DNA of 64,000 nt from Methylomarinum vadi. GTDB lineage: Bacteria; Pseudomonadota; Gammaproteobacteria; Methylococcales; Methylomonadaceae. The translations under genes were made by a program, and so were the position numbers. Shown one piece after another: positions 1-11,105 of the stretch; position 1 is the stretch's first letter; each line of letters starts with the position of its first letter. The notes under the pieces are model-generated. The model did not search any database. It was not told where the DNA came from and saw only the letters and a program-made list of their open reading frames with translations. The stretch spans positions 3,172,501 through 3,236,500 of the forward strand of contig NZ_JPON01000001.1 in the NCBI RefSeq assembly GCF_000733935.1, in the 5' to 3' direction.

Positions 1-30
1 CAGGCGCTTAATGAGAATAGCCAGTAAAAA

Positions 31-106
31 GGGGCCATAGCTCAGCTGGGAGAGCGCCTGCCTTGCACGCAGGAGGTCGGGAGTTCGATCCTCCCTGGCT
101 CCACCA
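31..106 (+). tRNA. tRNA-Ala (TGC)
   Basis: A complete 76-nt cloverleaf with anticodon TGC in the loop after the GCCT stem. The acceptor stem GGGGCCA pairs with TGGCTCC, and the 3' CCA is encoded. It sits in the spacer upstream of 23S rRNA, the usual place for the tRNA-Ile/tRNA-Ala pair. The preceding 30 bases are spacer, so tRNA-Ile and 16S should lie just left of the window. Confidence 0.98.
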
Positions 107-182
107 TTGATCTTAAGATGAGTGGTTGGGAAGGGAAAGGCTTCAGGTGAAAGCGAAAGCTTTTGCTAAGGTGATAGGAAGT

Positions 183-219
183 GAATGCTATAGGTTTATT
201 CAATGAGCCTATAGCATTC
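183..219 (+). other. rRNA spacer hairpin, boxB-like
   Basis: A perfect 12-bp inverted repeat (183-194 with 208-219) around a 13-nt loop lies 20 nt before a boxA sequence. This arrangement resembles the boxB-boxA antitermination signals found in rRNA spacers. The inverted repeat is seen directly; its role is inferred from position. Confidence 0.6.
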
Positions 220-238
220 GTTTTCGAAAGAAACGAAT

Positions 239-251
239 AGCTCTTTAACAA
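239..251 (+). promoter_or_regulatory. rRNA boxA antitermination element
   Basis: The sequence AGCTCTTTAACAA closely matches the enteric boxA core (TGCTCTTTAACA). It sits in the tRNA-23S spacer, where boxA loads the NusB/S10 antitermination complex onto RNA polymerase. The rest of the 107-421 spacer holds the boxB-like hairpin and the 5' processing arm and has no gene. Confidence 0.8.
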
Positions 252-404
252 TGTGGAAATCTGTAAACGAATTAAAGTAAAACCGTAAGGTTAAATTTTA
301 ATGAGTTCTCAAGCAGAAAAGCGAAAATGTTAGCGATTGTATAGCGCCGGAAGGCTGAATGCGAAGTCGTTTTAAACGAAAGTGAGAAATGACTGAGTGA
401 ACAG

Positions 405-421
405 ACTGATTGGGGTTATAT

Positions 422-423
<2 letters not shown>
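405..423 (+). other. 5' arm of the 23S processing stem
   Basis: These bases, ending at the 23S 5' end, are complementary to 3313-3332 just beyond the 23S 3' end, with one bulge and one G-U pair. Such a stem closes the pre-23S loop and is the expected RNase III substrate. A second complementary pair further out (255-265 with 3391-3401) could extend the structure. Confidence 0.75.
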
Positions 424-3314
<2,891 letters not shown>

Positions 3315-3471
3315 ATATAACACCCAATCGGTTTGCGAATCGAGAGCGTGTTGTATAAAAGCTAATAACCGCTCAATGCACGAGAACTGATACAGATTTC
3401 CATGGGTTAGACAGTGAAAGCTGAGCTGACCATGACAGTGGGTAAAAAACTAAAATCCCACTAACACCGTT

Positions 3472-3589
3472 TGCTTGGTGAACATAGCGAGAGTGAACCA
3501 CCCGATCCCATCCCGAACTCGGTAGTGAAACCTCTTAGCGCCGATGATAGTGTGGCAGGTTGCCATGTGAAAGTAGGGAATCGCCAAGC
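3472..3589 (+). rRNA. rrf: 5S ribosomal RNA
   Basis: About 118 nt with the conserved core CCGAACTCGGTAGTGAAAC and TAGCGCCGATGATAGTGTGG. Terminal TGCTTGG pairs with CCAAGC to form helix I. It follows 23S after a 157-nt spacer that carries the 3' processing arm and no gene. Ends are accurate to within 2-3 bases. Confidence 0.96.
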
Positions 3590-3600
3590 GTTTAATCCAA

Positions 3601-3635
3601 AAAACCCGTTCAGAATCCTGGACGGGTTTTTTTTT
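3601..3635 (+). terminator. rRNA operon Rho-independent terminator
   Basis: AAAACCCGT pairs with ACGGGTTTT around a short loop and is followed by a run of T residues (nine in all at 3627-3635). It begins 11 bases after 5S, so it ends the rRNA transcript. Confidence 0.9.
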
Positions 3636-3722
3636 GCCTACAGGGATGTAGGTAAGGTGGATATGTGCTCCTGCGATATCCACATTCAACACATCCTTGT
3701 GTTTCGAGCGTGACCGGTTTTT

Positions 3723-3885
3723 GCTCTGACCGCCAAGGAAGGCGGAAAGATAGAAAATGCAGGAGCAATTTTCTACCAGCAAAACCGGCATACATCACGT
3801 CCCTGTGAATAAGCAGGACGCGGTAGCTTTGCCTACAGGGACGTAGGTAAGGAGCGTGAGCAGGACGCGGAAGCTTTGCCTACAC
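3723..3885. repeat. Long repeat unit, copy 1
   Basis: The first of two near-identical 163/162-nt direct repeats. It contains a hairpin CCGCC-AAGGAA-GGCGG at 3730-3745, an 8-bp stem TAGAAAAT/ATTTTCTA, and the sub-repeat described for the cluster. Just upstream, ACCGGTTTTTGCT is nearly complementary to AGCAAAACCGG inside the unit, so this copy can close into a larger multi-branched fold. Confidence 0.8.
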
Positions 3886-3900
3886 AGACGGCAGATTTAG

Positions 3901-4062
3901 GCTCTGACCGACAAGGAAGTCGGGAATGTCGAAAATGCAGGAGCAATTTTCTACCAGCAAAACCGGCATACATCGTATCCCTGTGAATAAGCAGGAGCGG
4001 AAGCTTTGCCTACAGGGACGTAGGTAAGGAGCGTGAGCAGGACGCGGAAGCTTTGCCTACAC
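3901..4062. repeat. Long repeat unit, copy 2
   Basis: The second copy differs from copy 1 at few positions. Its first hairpin is CCGAC-AAGGAA-GTCGG (3908-3923), so one C-G pair of copy 1 has become A-T with both sides changed. The closing arm upstream of copy 1 is not preserved here. Confidence 0.8.
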
Positions 4063-4115
4063 GGATGTAGGCAAGGGGCGTGAGCAGGACGCGGAAGCTT
4101 TGCCTAAAAAAGTAG

Positions 4116-4144
4116 CCTGGATGCAGCGCGCAGCGGAATCCGGG
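4116..4144. repeat. REP-like palindrome
   Basis: CCTGGAT (4116-4122) pairs with ATCCGGG (4138-4144) around a GC-rich centre, with one G-T pair. It resembles the dispersed intergenic palindromes of the GGATTCCGCTGCGC type that I associate with many proteobacterial genomes. Only one copy is visible here, so repetition elsewhere is inferred. Confidence 0.5.
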
Positions 4145-4157
4145 AAACGGGGTAGCT

Positions 4158-4514
4158 TCATCCCTCATTTCCCGCATTGGGGAAAATATGAATAGCCAGC
4201 CAGATTGTTTCGCTGTTCTCCAGCGTCCAGGCGACCCTATGTTTGATATGGGCTGGAATCAATAGATAATCGCCAGAATTCAATAGTTGAATAGATGCCG
4301 GCTCGTAGAACTCGAGCTTGGCTTGACCTTGCAATAATACTATCCATTCATCCTGAACTTGATCATACCAGTCGTTTGCCGCATTGTGATGTCCCTTGGA
4401 AATAATCCGCTCGATGCGAATATTATCCTGTTGCAAGAGCGTTTCGAAGAATTCTTCAGGTAATTCTGTCGGGATATTGCTGAAAATGTTTTTGGGTGTT
4501 GATATAGTCATCAT
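4158..4514 (-). CDS. Cupin-domain protein
   Basis: A small 118-aa protein with a single cupin barrel. The usual glycine and turn signatures are visible: DEWIVLLQGQAKLEF around residues 55-69, then GDYLLIPAHIKHRV around 81-94. Likely metal ligands are Glu56, His89 and His92; the first motif lacks the classical HxH pair, so metal binding may be altered. The family includes small-molecule binding proteins and enzymes, and the substrate cannot be told from sequence. Two adjacent Met codons are possible starts (4514 or 4511). It is divergent from the DoxX-family gene across 60 bp. Confidence 0.85.
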   Translation of the reverse strand: MMTISTPKNIFSNIPTELPEEFFETLLQQDNIRIERIISKGHHNAANDWYDQVQDEWIVLLQGQAKLEFYEPASIQLLNSGDYLLIPAHIKHRVAWTLENSETIWLAIHIFPNAGNEG

Positions 4515-4574
4515 TTTCCACGGATTTACTTATTAAGCCGATCGAATTCAATTTAAAAATAGCGGGTTGGTCAC

Positions 4575-5207
4575 ATGAATAAACAATTGCTTTCCGTTGT
4601 GATAGAGAAAACACCAGGCATGATCTTATTGATATTGAAATGGTTCGATAAAGCCAAGTTTCTCGATTTTCTCGCGCCATTAGCCTTGCGTCTCTACCTG
4701 GCGCCAGTATTGTGGATGGCGGGCAGTAAGAAATTTACCAATTTTAGCAGCACTGCTGAATGGTTCGGCAATAGCGAGTGGGGATTAGGCCTTCCTCTCC
4801 CTTATCTGCTGGTTATTCTGGTAGGTTTAGTCGAGGTTCTTGGAGCCCTCTTTTTATTGCTGGGTATTGGCGTGCGCCTGATATCGATTCCATTAATGTT
4901 GGTGATGATCGGTGCGGCGGTCACCGTGCATCTGAAAAACGGCTGGTTGGCGATTGCAACAGGGAGCGGCATCTTCGCAACCGATAGGACGATAGGCGCT
5001 ATCGAAAGGCTGGATATGGCCAAAACCATCTTAAAGGATTACGGCAATTATGAGTGGTTGACCGAAAACGGCAATTTCGTCGTGCTGAATAACGGCATCG
5101 AATTCGCTGCTACTTATTTTATTATGTTGTTGGTGCTGTTTTTTATGGGGGGCGGTCGATTCGTCAGCATCGACTATTGGTTGGCTAAAAAATATAGCGA
5201 GGCATAG
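4575..5207 (+). CDS. DoxX-family membrane protein
   Basis: A 210-aa integral membrane protein with about four hydrophobic helices. It carries the DoxX-like core: LRLYLAPVLWMAGSKKF near residues 38-54, then a long helix beginning near YLLVILVGLVEVLGALFLL, and a C-terminal helix before FVSIDYWLAKKY. Members are often linked to sulfur, thiol or quinone redox chemistry, but many are uncharacterised, so only the family is assigned. The gene stands alone between a divergent cupin gene and a hairpin facing the convergent gat operon. A proline/glycine-rich loop and an aromatic segment near residues 150-160 separate the last two helices. Confidence 0.85.
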   Translation: MNKQLLSVVIEKTPGMILLILKWFDKAKFLDFLAPLALRLYLAPVLWMAGSKKFTNFSSTAEWFGNSEWGLGLPLPYLLVILVGLVEVLGALFLLLGIGVRLISIPLMLVMIGAAVTVHLKNGWLAIATGSGIFATDRTIGAIERLDMAKTILKDYGNYEWLTENGNFVVLNNGIEFAATYFIMLLVLFFMGGGRFVSIDYWLAKKYSEA

Positions 5208-5226
5208 GTTCTCTACCTTATCGACG

Positions 5227-5257
5227 AGGTGCAAGGTAGTTTTTGAACCTTGCACCT
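5227..5257. terminator. Bidirectional terminator-like hairpin
   Basis: A perfect 11-bp inverted repeat (5227-5237 with 5247-5257) around a 9-nt loop, placed between the convergent doxX-type gene and gatB. U-runs after the stem are weak in both directions, so its efficiency is uncertain, but its position fits a shared terminator. Confidence 0.7.
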
Positions 5258-5267
5258 TGTGTAAAAT

Positions 5268-6701
5268 TTATCGTTTCAGTTTTTCCTTCAGCATCTTGTT
5301 GACTTCGCCCGGGTTGGCCTTGCCCTGCGTTTCCTTCATGACCTGACCGACGAAGAAGCCGAACACCTTGTCCTTGCCGCCTAGATACTGCTCGACCTGA
5401 GCCGGGTTGTCGGCGATGATCTTGTCGATGATCGCTTCGATCGCGCCCGTGTCGGTGATTTGCTTCAAGCCCTTTTCTTCGATAATCTGATCGGCACTGG
5501 CTTTGCTGTTCCACAGCTCGTCGAACACCTGTTTGGCGATCTTACCGGATATCGTGTTGTCGGCGATGCGTTTCAGCAGGCCGGCAAGACGCGTATGTTC
5601 GATCGGGCATTGGCCGATTTCCAAACCGGCCTTGTTCAAGGCGCCGATCAAATCGCCGCTGATCCAGTTGGTCGACAGTTTGGTCTCGCCGCCCGATTCT
5701 TTCACGACCGTTTCGTAATAATCGGCCAGTTCTCGCGATGAGGTCAGCGTCGCGGCGCTTTCATTATCCATGCCGTATTGTTCGATGAAGCGGGCTTTCT
5801 TGGCATCCGGCAACTCGGGCAGCTCGGATCGAATCTGGTCTTTCAATGCTTCCTCGATATGGACCGGCAGCAGATCCGGGTCCGGGAAGTAACGGTAATC
5901 GTTGGCTTCTTCCTTGCTGCGCATCGAACGGGTTTCATCTTTGTTGGCGTCATACAAGCGGGTTTCTTGTATGACCTTGCCGCCGCCTTCCAGAATATCG
6001 ATTTGCCGTTCGACCTCGTAATTGATCGCCTTCTCGACGAATTTGAACGAATTGATGTTCTTGATTTCGGTGCGTGTGCCGAATTTCTCCTCGCCTTTCA
6101 AACGCACCGAGACGTTGGCGTCGCAGCGGAACGATCCCTCCTGCATGTTGCCGTCGCAGACGCCCAGATAACGCACCAGTTCATGCAGTTTGCGCATATA
6201 GGCAACGGCTTCCTTGGCCGAGCGCATGTCCGGTTCGGAGACGATTTCCAGCAACGGTGTGCCGGCACGGTTCAGGTCGATGCCGGTAAGACCGTGAAAA
6301 TCCTCGTGTAGGGACTTTCCGGCGTCTTCTTCCAGATGCGCGCGGGTCACGCCGATGCGCTTGGTGACGCCGTCGACTTCAATATCTAGATGGCCGTTAC
6401 CGACGATCGGCAATTCGAACTGGCTGATTTGATAGCCTTTCGGTAAGTCAGGGTAAAAATAGTTTTTGCGCGCGAACACCGAATAAGGGGCGATTTCCGC
6501 TTCGATCGCCAAGCCGAATTTGACGGCCATGCGCACGGCGCTCTCATTCAGCACCGGCAGTACGCCGGGCAGGCCTAAGTCGACCGCGCAGGCCTGGGTA
6601 TTCGGTTCCGCGCCGTAGGCAGTCGATGCGGCGGAAAAGATTTTCGATTGTGTGGCCAGTTGGGCGTGAATTTCCAGGCCGATAACTGTTTCCCATTCCA
6701 T
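5268..6701 (-). CDS. gatB: Asp-tRNA(Asn)/Glu-tRNA(Gln) amidotransferase subunit B
   Basis: The tRNA-binding and kinase subunit of GatCAB. It phosphorylates Asp or Glu mischarged on tRNA, then replaces the phosphate with ammonia channelled from GatA. The 477-aa length is typical. The N-terminal GatB signature [20 protein letters not shown] and [15 protein letters not shown] are clear, and the helical Yqey-like tail runs from about residue 330 to the end. It is the last gene of gatC-gatA-gatB, 10 bp after gatA. A complete GatCAB implies that this organism makes Asn-tRNA or Gln-tRNA indirectly; which one depends on whether asnS and glnS exist elsewhere. Confidence 0.97.
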   Translation of the reverse strand: MEWETVIGLEIHAQLATQSKIFSAASTAYGAEPNTQACAVDLGLPGVLPVLNESAVRMAVKFGLAIEAEIAPYSVFARKNYFYPDLPKGYQISQFELPIVGNGHLDIEVDGVTKRIGVTRAHLEEDAGKSLHEDFHGLTGIDLNRAGTPLLEIVSEPDMRSAKEAVAYMRKLHELVRYLGVCDGNMQEGSFRCDANVSVRLKGEEKFGTRTEIKNINSFKFVEKAINYEVERQIDILEGGGKVIQETRLYDANKDETRSMRSKEEANDYRYFPDPDLLPVHIEEALKDQIRSELPELPDAKKARFIEQYGMDNESAATLTSSRELADYYETVVKESGGETKLSTNWISGDLIGALNKAGLEIGQCPIEHTRLAGLLKRIADNTISGKIAKQVFDELWNSKASADQIIEEKGLKQITDTGAIEAIIDKIIADNPAQVEQYLGGKDKVFGFFVGQVMKETQGKANPGEVNKMLKEKLKR

Positions 6702-6711
6702 TTACGACTCC

Positions 6712-8172
6712 TTATTCAAAACCTTTGGGCGTGAGTTTATGCCAGTCGCTCACTTGTTGATATTGATGAGCGATGTTCAGCAGGCGGGCTTCAGCGAAAT
6801 AATTGCCGATGATCTGTAGGCCGACGGGTTTTTCATTGGCGAAGCCGGCTGGAATCGACATCGCCGGTAGTCCCGCCAGGTTGATCGCGATGGTGTAGAT
6901 GTCCGACAGATACATCTGGATCGGATCGCCGGATTTTTCGCCGATTGCGAAGGCCGTCGATGGCGAAACCGGGCCCATCAGTACGTCGACTTCGGAAAGC
7001 GCTTTCTTGAAGTCGTCGCTGATCAGGCGGCGTACCTGTTGGGCCTTTAAATAATAGGCATCGTAATAACCGGCCGATAAGGCATAGGTGCCCATCAGGA
7101 TGCGGCGTTTGACCTCCGGGCCGAAGGCTTCGCCGCGGGAGCGGGTGTACATATCGGTCAAATCGGCCGGTTTGTCGCAGCGATAGCCGAAACGGACGCC
7201 GTCGAAGCGGGACAGGTTGGCCGAGCATTCGGCCGAGGCGATCACATAATAAGAAGGAATCGCCAGATTCAGGTTGGGCATCGATACTTCTTTGACTTCA
7301 GCGCCAAGTTTCTTGTACTCGTTGATCGCCGTTTCGATCACCGCGGCGATATCGTTGTTCAGGTCTTCGCTGAAGAATTCCTTGGGCAAGCCGATTTTCA
7401 GGCCTTCTAGGCTGTCATTCAGTGTCGCGCTGTAATCGGGCACTTCGGTGTCGACGCTGGTCGAGTCTTTGGGATCGAAACCGGCCATGGTTTGCAACAA
7501 TAACGCCGCATCCTCGGCGCTGCGGGCCATCGGGCCGCCCTGGTCGAGACTGGAGGCATAAGCGATCATGCCGTAGCGGGATACGCGGCCGTAGGTCGGT
7601 TTCAGGCCGGTGATGTTACACAGCGACGAAGGCTGGCGAATCGAGCCGCCGGTGTCGGTACCGGTCGCTGCCGGTACCAATCGTGCGGCCAATGCCGCGG
7701 CGGAACCGCCGGAAGAGCCGCCCGGTACAGTTTCGAGGTTCCAAGGGTTCTTGACCGGGCCGTAGAAGCTGGTTTCGTTGGACGAACCCATCGCGAATTC
7801 ATCCATGTTCAGTTTGCCGGGCATCACTGCGCCAGCCTGATTGAATTTTTCGATCACGGTCGCATCGTAAGGGGCGATGAAATTATCCAGCATTTTCGAG
7901 CCGCAACTGGTTTTGATGCCTTGCGTGCAGAATATATCTTTTTGCGCGACCGGGATGCCGGTCAGTGGCGTCGTATTGTCGTCCGCAGCCAGCCTGGTGT
8001 CGGCGGCTTTGGCTTGTTCCAGCGCGCTTTCATCGGCGACGGTGATAAAGCTGTTAAGAGCTTGATGTTGATTGATGCGGTCTAAAAAAAATTGGGTTAA
8101 CTCTACGCTTGAATATTGTTTTTCGCGCAGCCCCTGGGCCAGTTCGGTGAGGGTTTTGTTGTGCATATCCAT
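6712..8172 (-). CDS. gatA: Asp-tRNA(Asn)/Glu-tRNA(Gln) amidotransferase subunit A
   Basis: The glutaminase subunit of GatCAB, an amidase-signature enzyme that releases ammonia from glutamine for GatB. The catalytic Ser-cisSer-Lys triad is intact: Lys78 in VAQKDIF, Ser153 in the glycine/serine-rich loop [11 protein letters not shown], and Ser177 in [11 protein letters not shown]. The length of 486 aa is normal for the family. It starts 3 bp after the end of gatC, so the two are probably translationally coupled. Confidence 0.97.
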   Translation of the reverse strand: MDMHNKTLTELAQGLREKQYSSVELTQFFLDRINQHQALNSFITVADESALEQAKAADTRLAADDNTTPLTGIPVAQKDIFCTQGIKTSCGSKMLDNFIAPYDATVIEKFNQAGAVMPGKLNMDEFAMGSSNETSFYGPVKNPWNLETVPGGSSGGSAAALAARLVPAATGTDTGGSIRQPSSLCNITGLKPTYGRVSRYGMIAYASSLDQGGPMARSAEDAALLLQTMAGFDPKDSTSVDTEVPDYSATLNDSLEGLKIGLPKEFFSEDLNNDIAAVIETAINEYKKLGAEVKEVSMPNLNLAIPSYYVIASAECSANLSRFDGVRFGYRCDKPADLTDMYTRSRGEAFGPEVKRRILMGTYALSAGYYDAYYLKAQQVRRLISDDFKKALSEVDVLMGPVSPSTAFAIGEKSGDPIQMYLSDIYTIAINLAGLPAMSIPAGFANEKPVGLQIIGNYFAEARLLNIAHQYQQVSDWHKLTPKGFE

Positions 8173-8175
8173 CCG

Positions 8176-8463
8176 TTAGTCGATCACTTTGGGTACCAGA
8201 TAAAGGCCGTTTTCTACTTGCGGCGCAATGGCTTGAAAATGTTCGCGTTGATTTTCTTCGATGACCACGTCGGCGCGCAATCTTTGGGTTTGATCCAGCG
8301 GATGGGCCATCGGCTGGACACCGGCGGTATCCAGTTCGCCCATCTGGGTCATCAGGTCCAAGATGTTGGAAAGATCTTTGGCATAATTTTCAATGTCTTG
8401 CGAATTAATGCCCAGTCGTGCAAGATGGGCGATTTTTTTTACGTCATCAGCCGTTAACGACAT
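8176..8463 (-). CDS. gatC: Asp-tRNA(Asn)/Glu-tRNA(Gln) amidotransferase subunit C
   Basis: A 95-aa helical strap that wraps around GatA and GatB and stabilises the complex. The N-terminal pattern VKKIAHLARLGI and the central LNxIL-like stretch (LSNILDLMTQMGELDT) are typical, as is the C-terminal proline/valine-rich tail. It is the first gene of the operon. The 112-bp gap to the divergent mreB must hold the gat promoter, but I could not identify convincing -35/-10 hexamers there. Confidence 0.95.
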   Translation of the reverse strand: MSLTADDVKKIAHLARLGINSQDIENYAKDLSNILDLMTQMGELDTAGVQPMAHPLDQTQRLRADVVIEENQREHFQAIAPQVENGLYLVPKVID

Positions 8464-8575
8464 TTTACAACTCCAAGTTACATTTAAGATAAATATGATA
8501 CTTTATATCTTGCTCAAATACCTGCTTGATTGTTAAAGTAGCTTAATTTTTTGTTCGCTAAGGATACCGGAAAAG

Positions 8576-9619
8576 ATGTTCAAAAGAATTCGCGGCCTAT
8601 TTTCTAATGATTTGTCGATCGATTTAGGGACTGCAAACACCTTGATTTATGTGCCAGGCCAGGGAATTGTTCTGAATGAGCCATCTGTAGTGGCGATCAA
8701 GGAGGATCGGATTCGCGGCGTCAAGACGATTGCCGCCGTGGGGCTCGATGCCAAAAATATGTTAGGCCGTACTCCGGGTAATATCACCGCAATCAGGCCT
8801 CTGAAAGATGGTGTGATTGCCGACTTTGCCGTGACCGAACGCATGCTGCGATTCTTTATCGAAAAGGTTCATGAAAGCAAATTATTGCGTCCGAGTCCAA
8901 GAATTTTGATTTGTGTCCCATGCGGATCGACTCAGGTAGAAAGACGTGCCATTCGGGAGTCGGCGGCCATGGCCGGTGCCCGGGAAGTGTATTTGATTGA
9001 GGAGCCGATGTCCGCGGCGGTAGGGGCGGGCTTGCCTGTCGATGAGGCTCATGGTTCGATGGTATTGGATATCGGCGGCGGTACTTCGGAAGTCGCGGTG
9101 ATTTCATTGAACGGCATCGTTTATTCGGCTTCGGTAAGAATTGGTGGCGATCGCTTCGATGATGCGATCATTAATTACGTGCGGAGAAACTATGGCACCT
9201 TGATCGGTGAGGCGACCGCGGAAAAAATCAAGCATCAAGTCGGGGCGGCCTATCCCGGCAGCGAGGTCAAGGAAATTCAGGTGACCGGACGCAACCTGGC
9301 GGAAGGGGTGCCCCGCAGCTTTTCCTTGAACAGTAATGAAATTTTGGAAGCCTTGCAGGAACCGTTATCCGGCATCGTCGGTTCGGTCAAGGTGGCTCTG
9401 GAACAGACACCGCCGGAATTGGGGGCCGATGTGGCCAGTCGTGGTATTGTCCTGACTGGTGGCGGTGCCTTGTTGAAAGACATCGATCGCTTGATCGCCG
9501 AAGAGACAGGGTTGCCAGTGCACATTGCGGAAGATCCACTGACTTGCGTCGCGCGCGGCGGTGGAAAAGTGCTGGAAATGCTGGATGAAAAAGGGGTATC
9601 GGCGTTTTCCCTGGAATAA
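8576..9619 (+). CDS. mreB: Rod-shape-determining actin-like protein MreB
   Basis: An actin-fold ATPase that forms membrane-bound filaments and organises lateral wall synthesis with MreC, MreD, PBP2 and RodA. At 347 aa it matches the 347-aa E. coli protein. Phosphate-1 loop ([11 protein letters not shown] near residue 16), phosphate-2 ([16 protein letters not shown] near 160) and adenosine motif ([15 protein letters not shown] near 290) are all present. The N-terminal [10 protein letters not shown] is the amphipathic membrane anchor typical of Gram-negative MreB. It heads the shape cluster; a 129-bp gap without a clear terminator separates it from mreC. Confidence 0.98.
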   Translation: MFKRIRGLFSNDLSIDLGTANTLIYVPGQGIVLNEPSVVAIKEDRIRGVKTIAAVGLDAKNMLGRTPGNITAIRPLKDGVIADFAVTERMLRFFIEKVHESKLLRPSPRILICVPCGSTQVERRAIRESAAMAGAREVYLIEEPMSAAVGAGLPVDEAHGSMVLDIGGGTSEVAVISLNGIVYSASVRIGGDRFDDAIINYVRRNYGTLIGEATAEKIKHQVGAAYPGSEVKEIQVTGRNLAEGVPRSFSLNSNEILEALQEPLSGIVGSVKVALEQTPPELGADVASRGIVLTGGGALLKDIDRLIAEETGLPVHIAEDPLTCVARGGGKVLEMLDEKGVSAFSLE

Positions 9620-9748
9620 AAAGCTGATCTCGATAGCAAGTTTGGCCGGTAATGGGTTTTCGTTTGTTTTGTACTTGCCGAAAAGTAAAATAAATCTACC
9701 CCATTCCGGAGTCAGCCTAGTAACACTTTCGTAGATAGAGGTTTTGTT

Positions 9749-10633
9749 ATAAAGCTTTTGTTCGCAACAGGTCCATCACTCAACACCCGATTGCTCGTTG
9801 CGGTTCTATTATCGTTGGTTTTGTTGATTGCCGATCATCGCAGCACGAAATTGCAGCCGTTACGGGCGGCTTTGTCGTTATTGGTTTATCCGGTGCAATT
9901 AGTGATCAATTTTCCTGGCGATGCGGCGAATTACCTTAGCGATACTTTCGTGTCCTACCGGACGTTGAAAAAAGAAAACCGTGAATTGAAAGAATTGCAG
10001 TTGGTTAACGAGGCTAAGTTATTAAAGCTGGCTGCGTTGGAAAAGGAAAATATTCGTTTGCGGGCCTTATTGGAAAACTCATTCAAGTTGGGCGAGCAGG
10101 TGCTGGTGGCGGAACTGCTGGCTGTCAATCTGGTGCCTTATGAGCACATCGTCGTGGTCAATAAGGGAAGCCGTTTCGGAGTGCATAGCAAACAACCTGT
10201 TTTGGATGCTCATGGCGTGGTCGGCCAAGTTGTCAGGACCTTGCCGGCCAGCTCGGAAATCATGCTGATTACGGACCCTAACCATGCGATACCGGTGCAG
10301 GTGAATCGTAACGGCCTTAGAACCATTGCAATTGGCAGTGGCCAGATCAATCGCTTGAATTTACCGTTTTTGCCCAATAATGCCGATATTTTACCGGGTG
10401 ACTTATTGGTGACCTCGGGGCTAGGAGGAACATTCCCGCAAGGCTATCCGGTCGCCGTGGTCGATGATTTCACCGTCCGGCCGAATAAACCCTTTGCCAG
10501 TATTTCCGCGACACCGAAGGCGGAACTGGATAAAAGCCGGGAGTTTTTGATCGTTTGGAGCGATTCAACGCCCGTTCCGCTGACCGAAGAGCCAAGCGAA
10601 GCAAGTCAGGAACTAAACGATGCCGGACAATAG
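9749..10633 (+). CDS. mreC: Rod-shape-determining protein MreC, probable ATA start
   Basis: A bitopic periplasmic scaffold of the elongasome. It has one transmembrane helix near the N-terminus (LLVAVLLSLVLLIAD), then a coiled coil rich in Lys, Glu and Leu, then two beta domains containing GVVGQVV and VTSGLGGTFPQGYPVAVV. The first conventional start is TTG at 9758, but the frame continues upstream to ATA-AAG-CTT-TTG-TTC at 9749. This aligns exactly with the MKPIF N-terminus of E. coli MreC, and GAGG (9737-9740) sits 8 bases before the ATA. TTG at 9758 would be 17 bases from that site. I place the start at the ATA with reservations. The 3' end overlaps mreD by 14 bp. Confidence 0.93.
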   Translation: MKLLFATGPSLNTRLLVAVLLSLVLLIADHRSTKLQPLRAALSLLVYPVQLVINFPGDAANYLSDTFVSYRTLKKENRELKELQLVNEAKLLKLAALEKENIRLRALLENSFKLGEQVLVAELLAVNLVPYEHIVVVNKGSRFGVHSKQPVLDAHGVVGQVVRTLPASSEIMLITDPNHAIPVQVNRNGLRTIAIGSGQINRLNLPFLPNNADILPGDLLVTSGLGGTFPQGYPVAVVDDFTVRPNKPFASISATPKAELDKSREFLIVWSDSTPVPLTEEPSEASQELNDAGQ

Positions 10634-11099
10634 TGAATTACCTTATTTTTTGACCATTATCATGGCAATGGCGCTAAAAATCATACCCTTACCTCAGTCG
10701 CTGGAATATTTCAATCCGGATTGGGTATTGCTGGTGTTGATTTATTGGTCGTTGGCGCTTCCAGAAAGATTTGGTGTATTCAATGCTTGGGTAATAGGGT
10801 TGCTGGTTGATGTATTGACCGGCCGCTTGCTCGGTCAGAACGCCTTGATTTATTCATTGATTTGCTATTTTTGCGTCAAACTGCACAAGCGGATTCGTCA
10901 TTATCCTATTGTTCAGCAAAGCCTTTTCGTTTTTGTCTGTTTGTTGGTCGGGCAACTGATTATTTTTTGGATTGAAAATATGCAGGCCAGCAATCGTTTG
11001 CCGCTGATGTTTTGGTTTCCTGTATTGTCCGGCACTATTCTATGGCCTGCGGTATATCTAGTGCTGCGTTTCGTACGGTCTTTCTGGCGTATCGTTTGA
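10620..11099 (+). CDS. mreD: Rod-shape-determining protein MreD
   Basis: A 159-aa inner-membrane protein with about five hydrophobic helices, the usual size and layout for MreD (162 aa in E. coli). It bridges MreC to the PBP2-RodA synthase. The family-like features are an N-terminal helix ending near LPQSLEYFNPDWVLLVLIYW and FNAWVIGLLVDVLTGRLLGQNAL in the middle. It overlaps mreC by 14 bp and is followed 6 bp later by mrdA, so the cluster reads as one operon. Confidence 0.94.
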   Translation: MPDNSELPYFLTIIMAMALKIIPLPQSLEYFNPDWVLLVLIYWSLALPERFGVFNAWVIGLLVDVLTGRLLGQNALIYSLICYFCVKLHKRIRHYPIVQQSLFVFVCLLVGQLIIFWIENMQASNRLPLMFWFPVLSGTILWPAVYLVLRFVRSFWRIV

Positions 11100-11105
11100 C
11101 GCACC

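Larger units (their letters stand above)
3636..4106. repeat. Direct and inverted repeat cluster downstream of the rRNA operon
   Basis: This gene-free stretch is built from a sub-repeat beginning GCCTACAGGGAYGTAGG. It occurs at 3636-3657 (short), 3831-3880, 4008-4057 and 4055-4106. Each copy carries the small palindrome CCTAC/GTAGG, and the longer copies continue into GCGTGAGCAGGACGCGGAAGC. Two of them are embedded in a larger 163-nt duplication. No coding potential is convincing: the open frames crossing it are short, repetitive and unlike any family I know. It may be a non-coding repeat family or a remnant of a small mobile element. Confidence 0.8.

Noticed and set aside
3636-4106. CRISPR array
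   Set aside because: The repeats are long, unequal and overlapping, with no regular spacers and no cas genes nearby.
5778-6311. A 177-codon plus-strand frame opposite gatB
   Set aside because: Shadow of gatB with no independent support.
8464-8575. A bidirectional promoter for gatC and mreB
   Set aside because: The gap must contain promoters, but no -35/-10 pair with acceptable spacing stood out on either strand.
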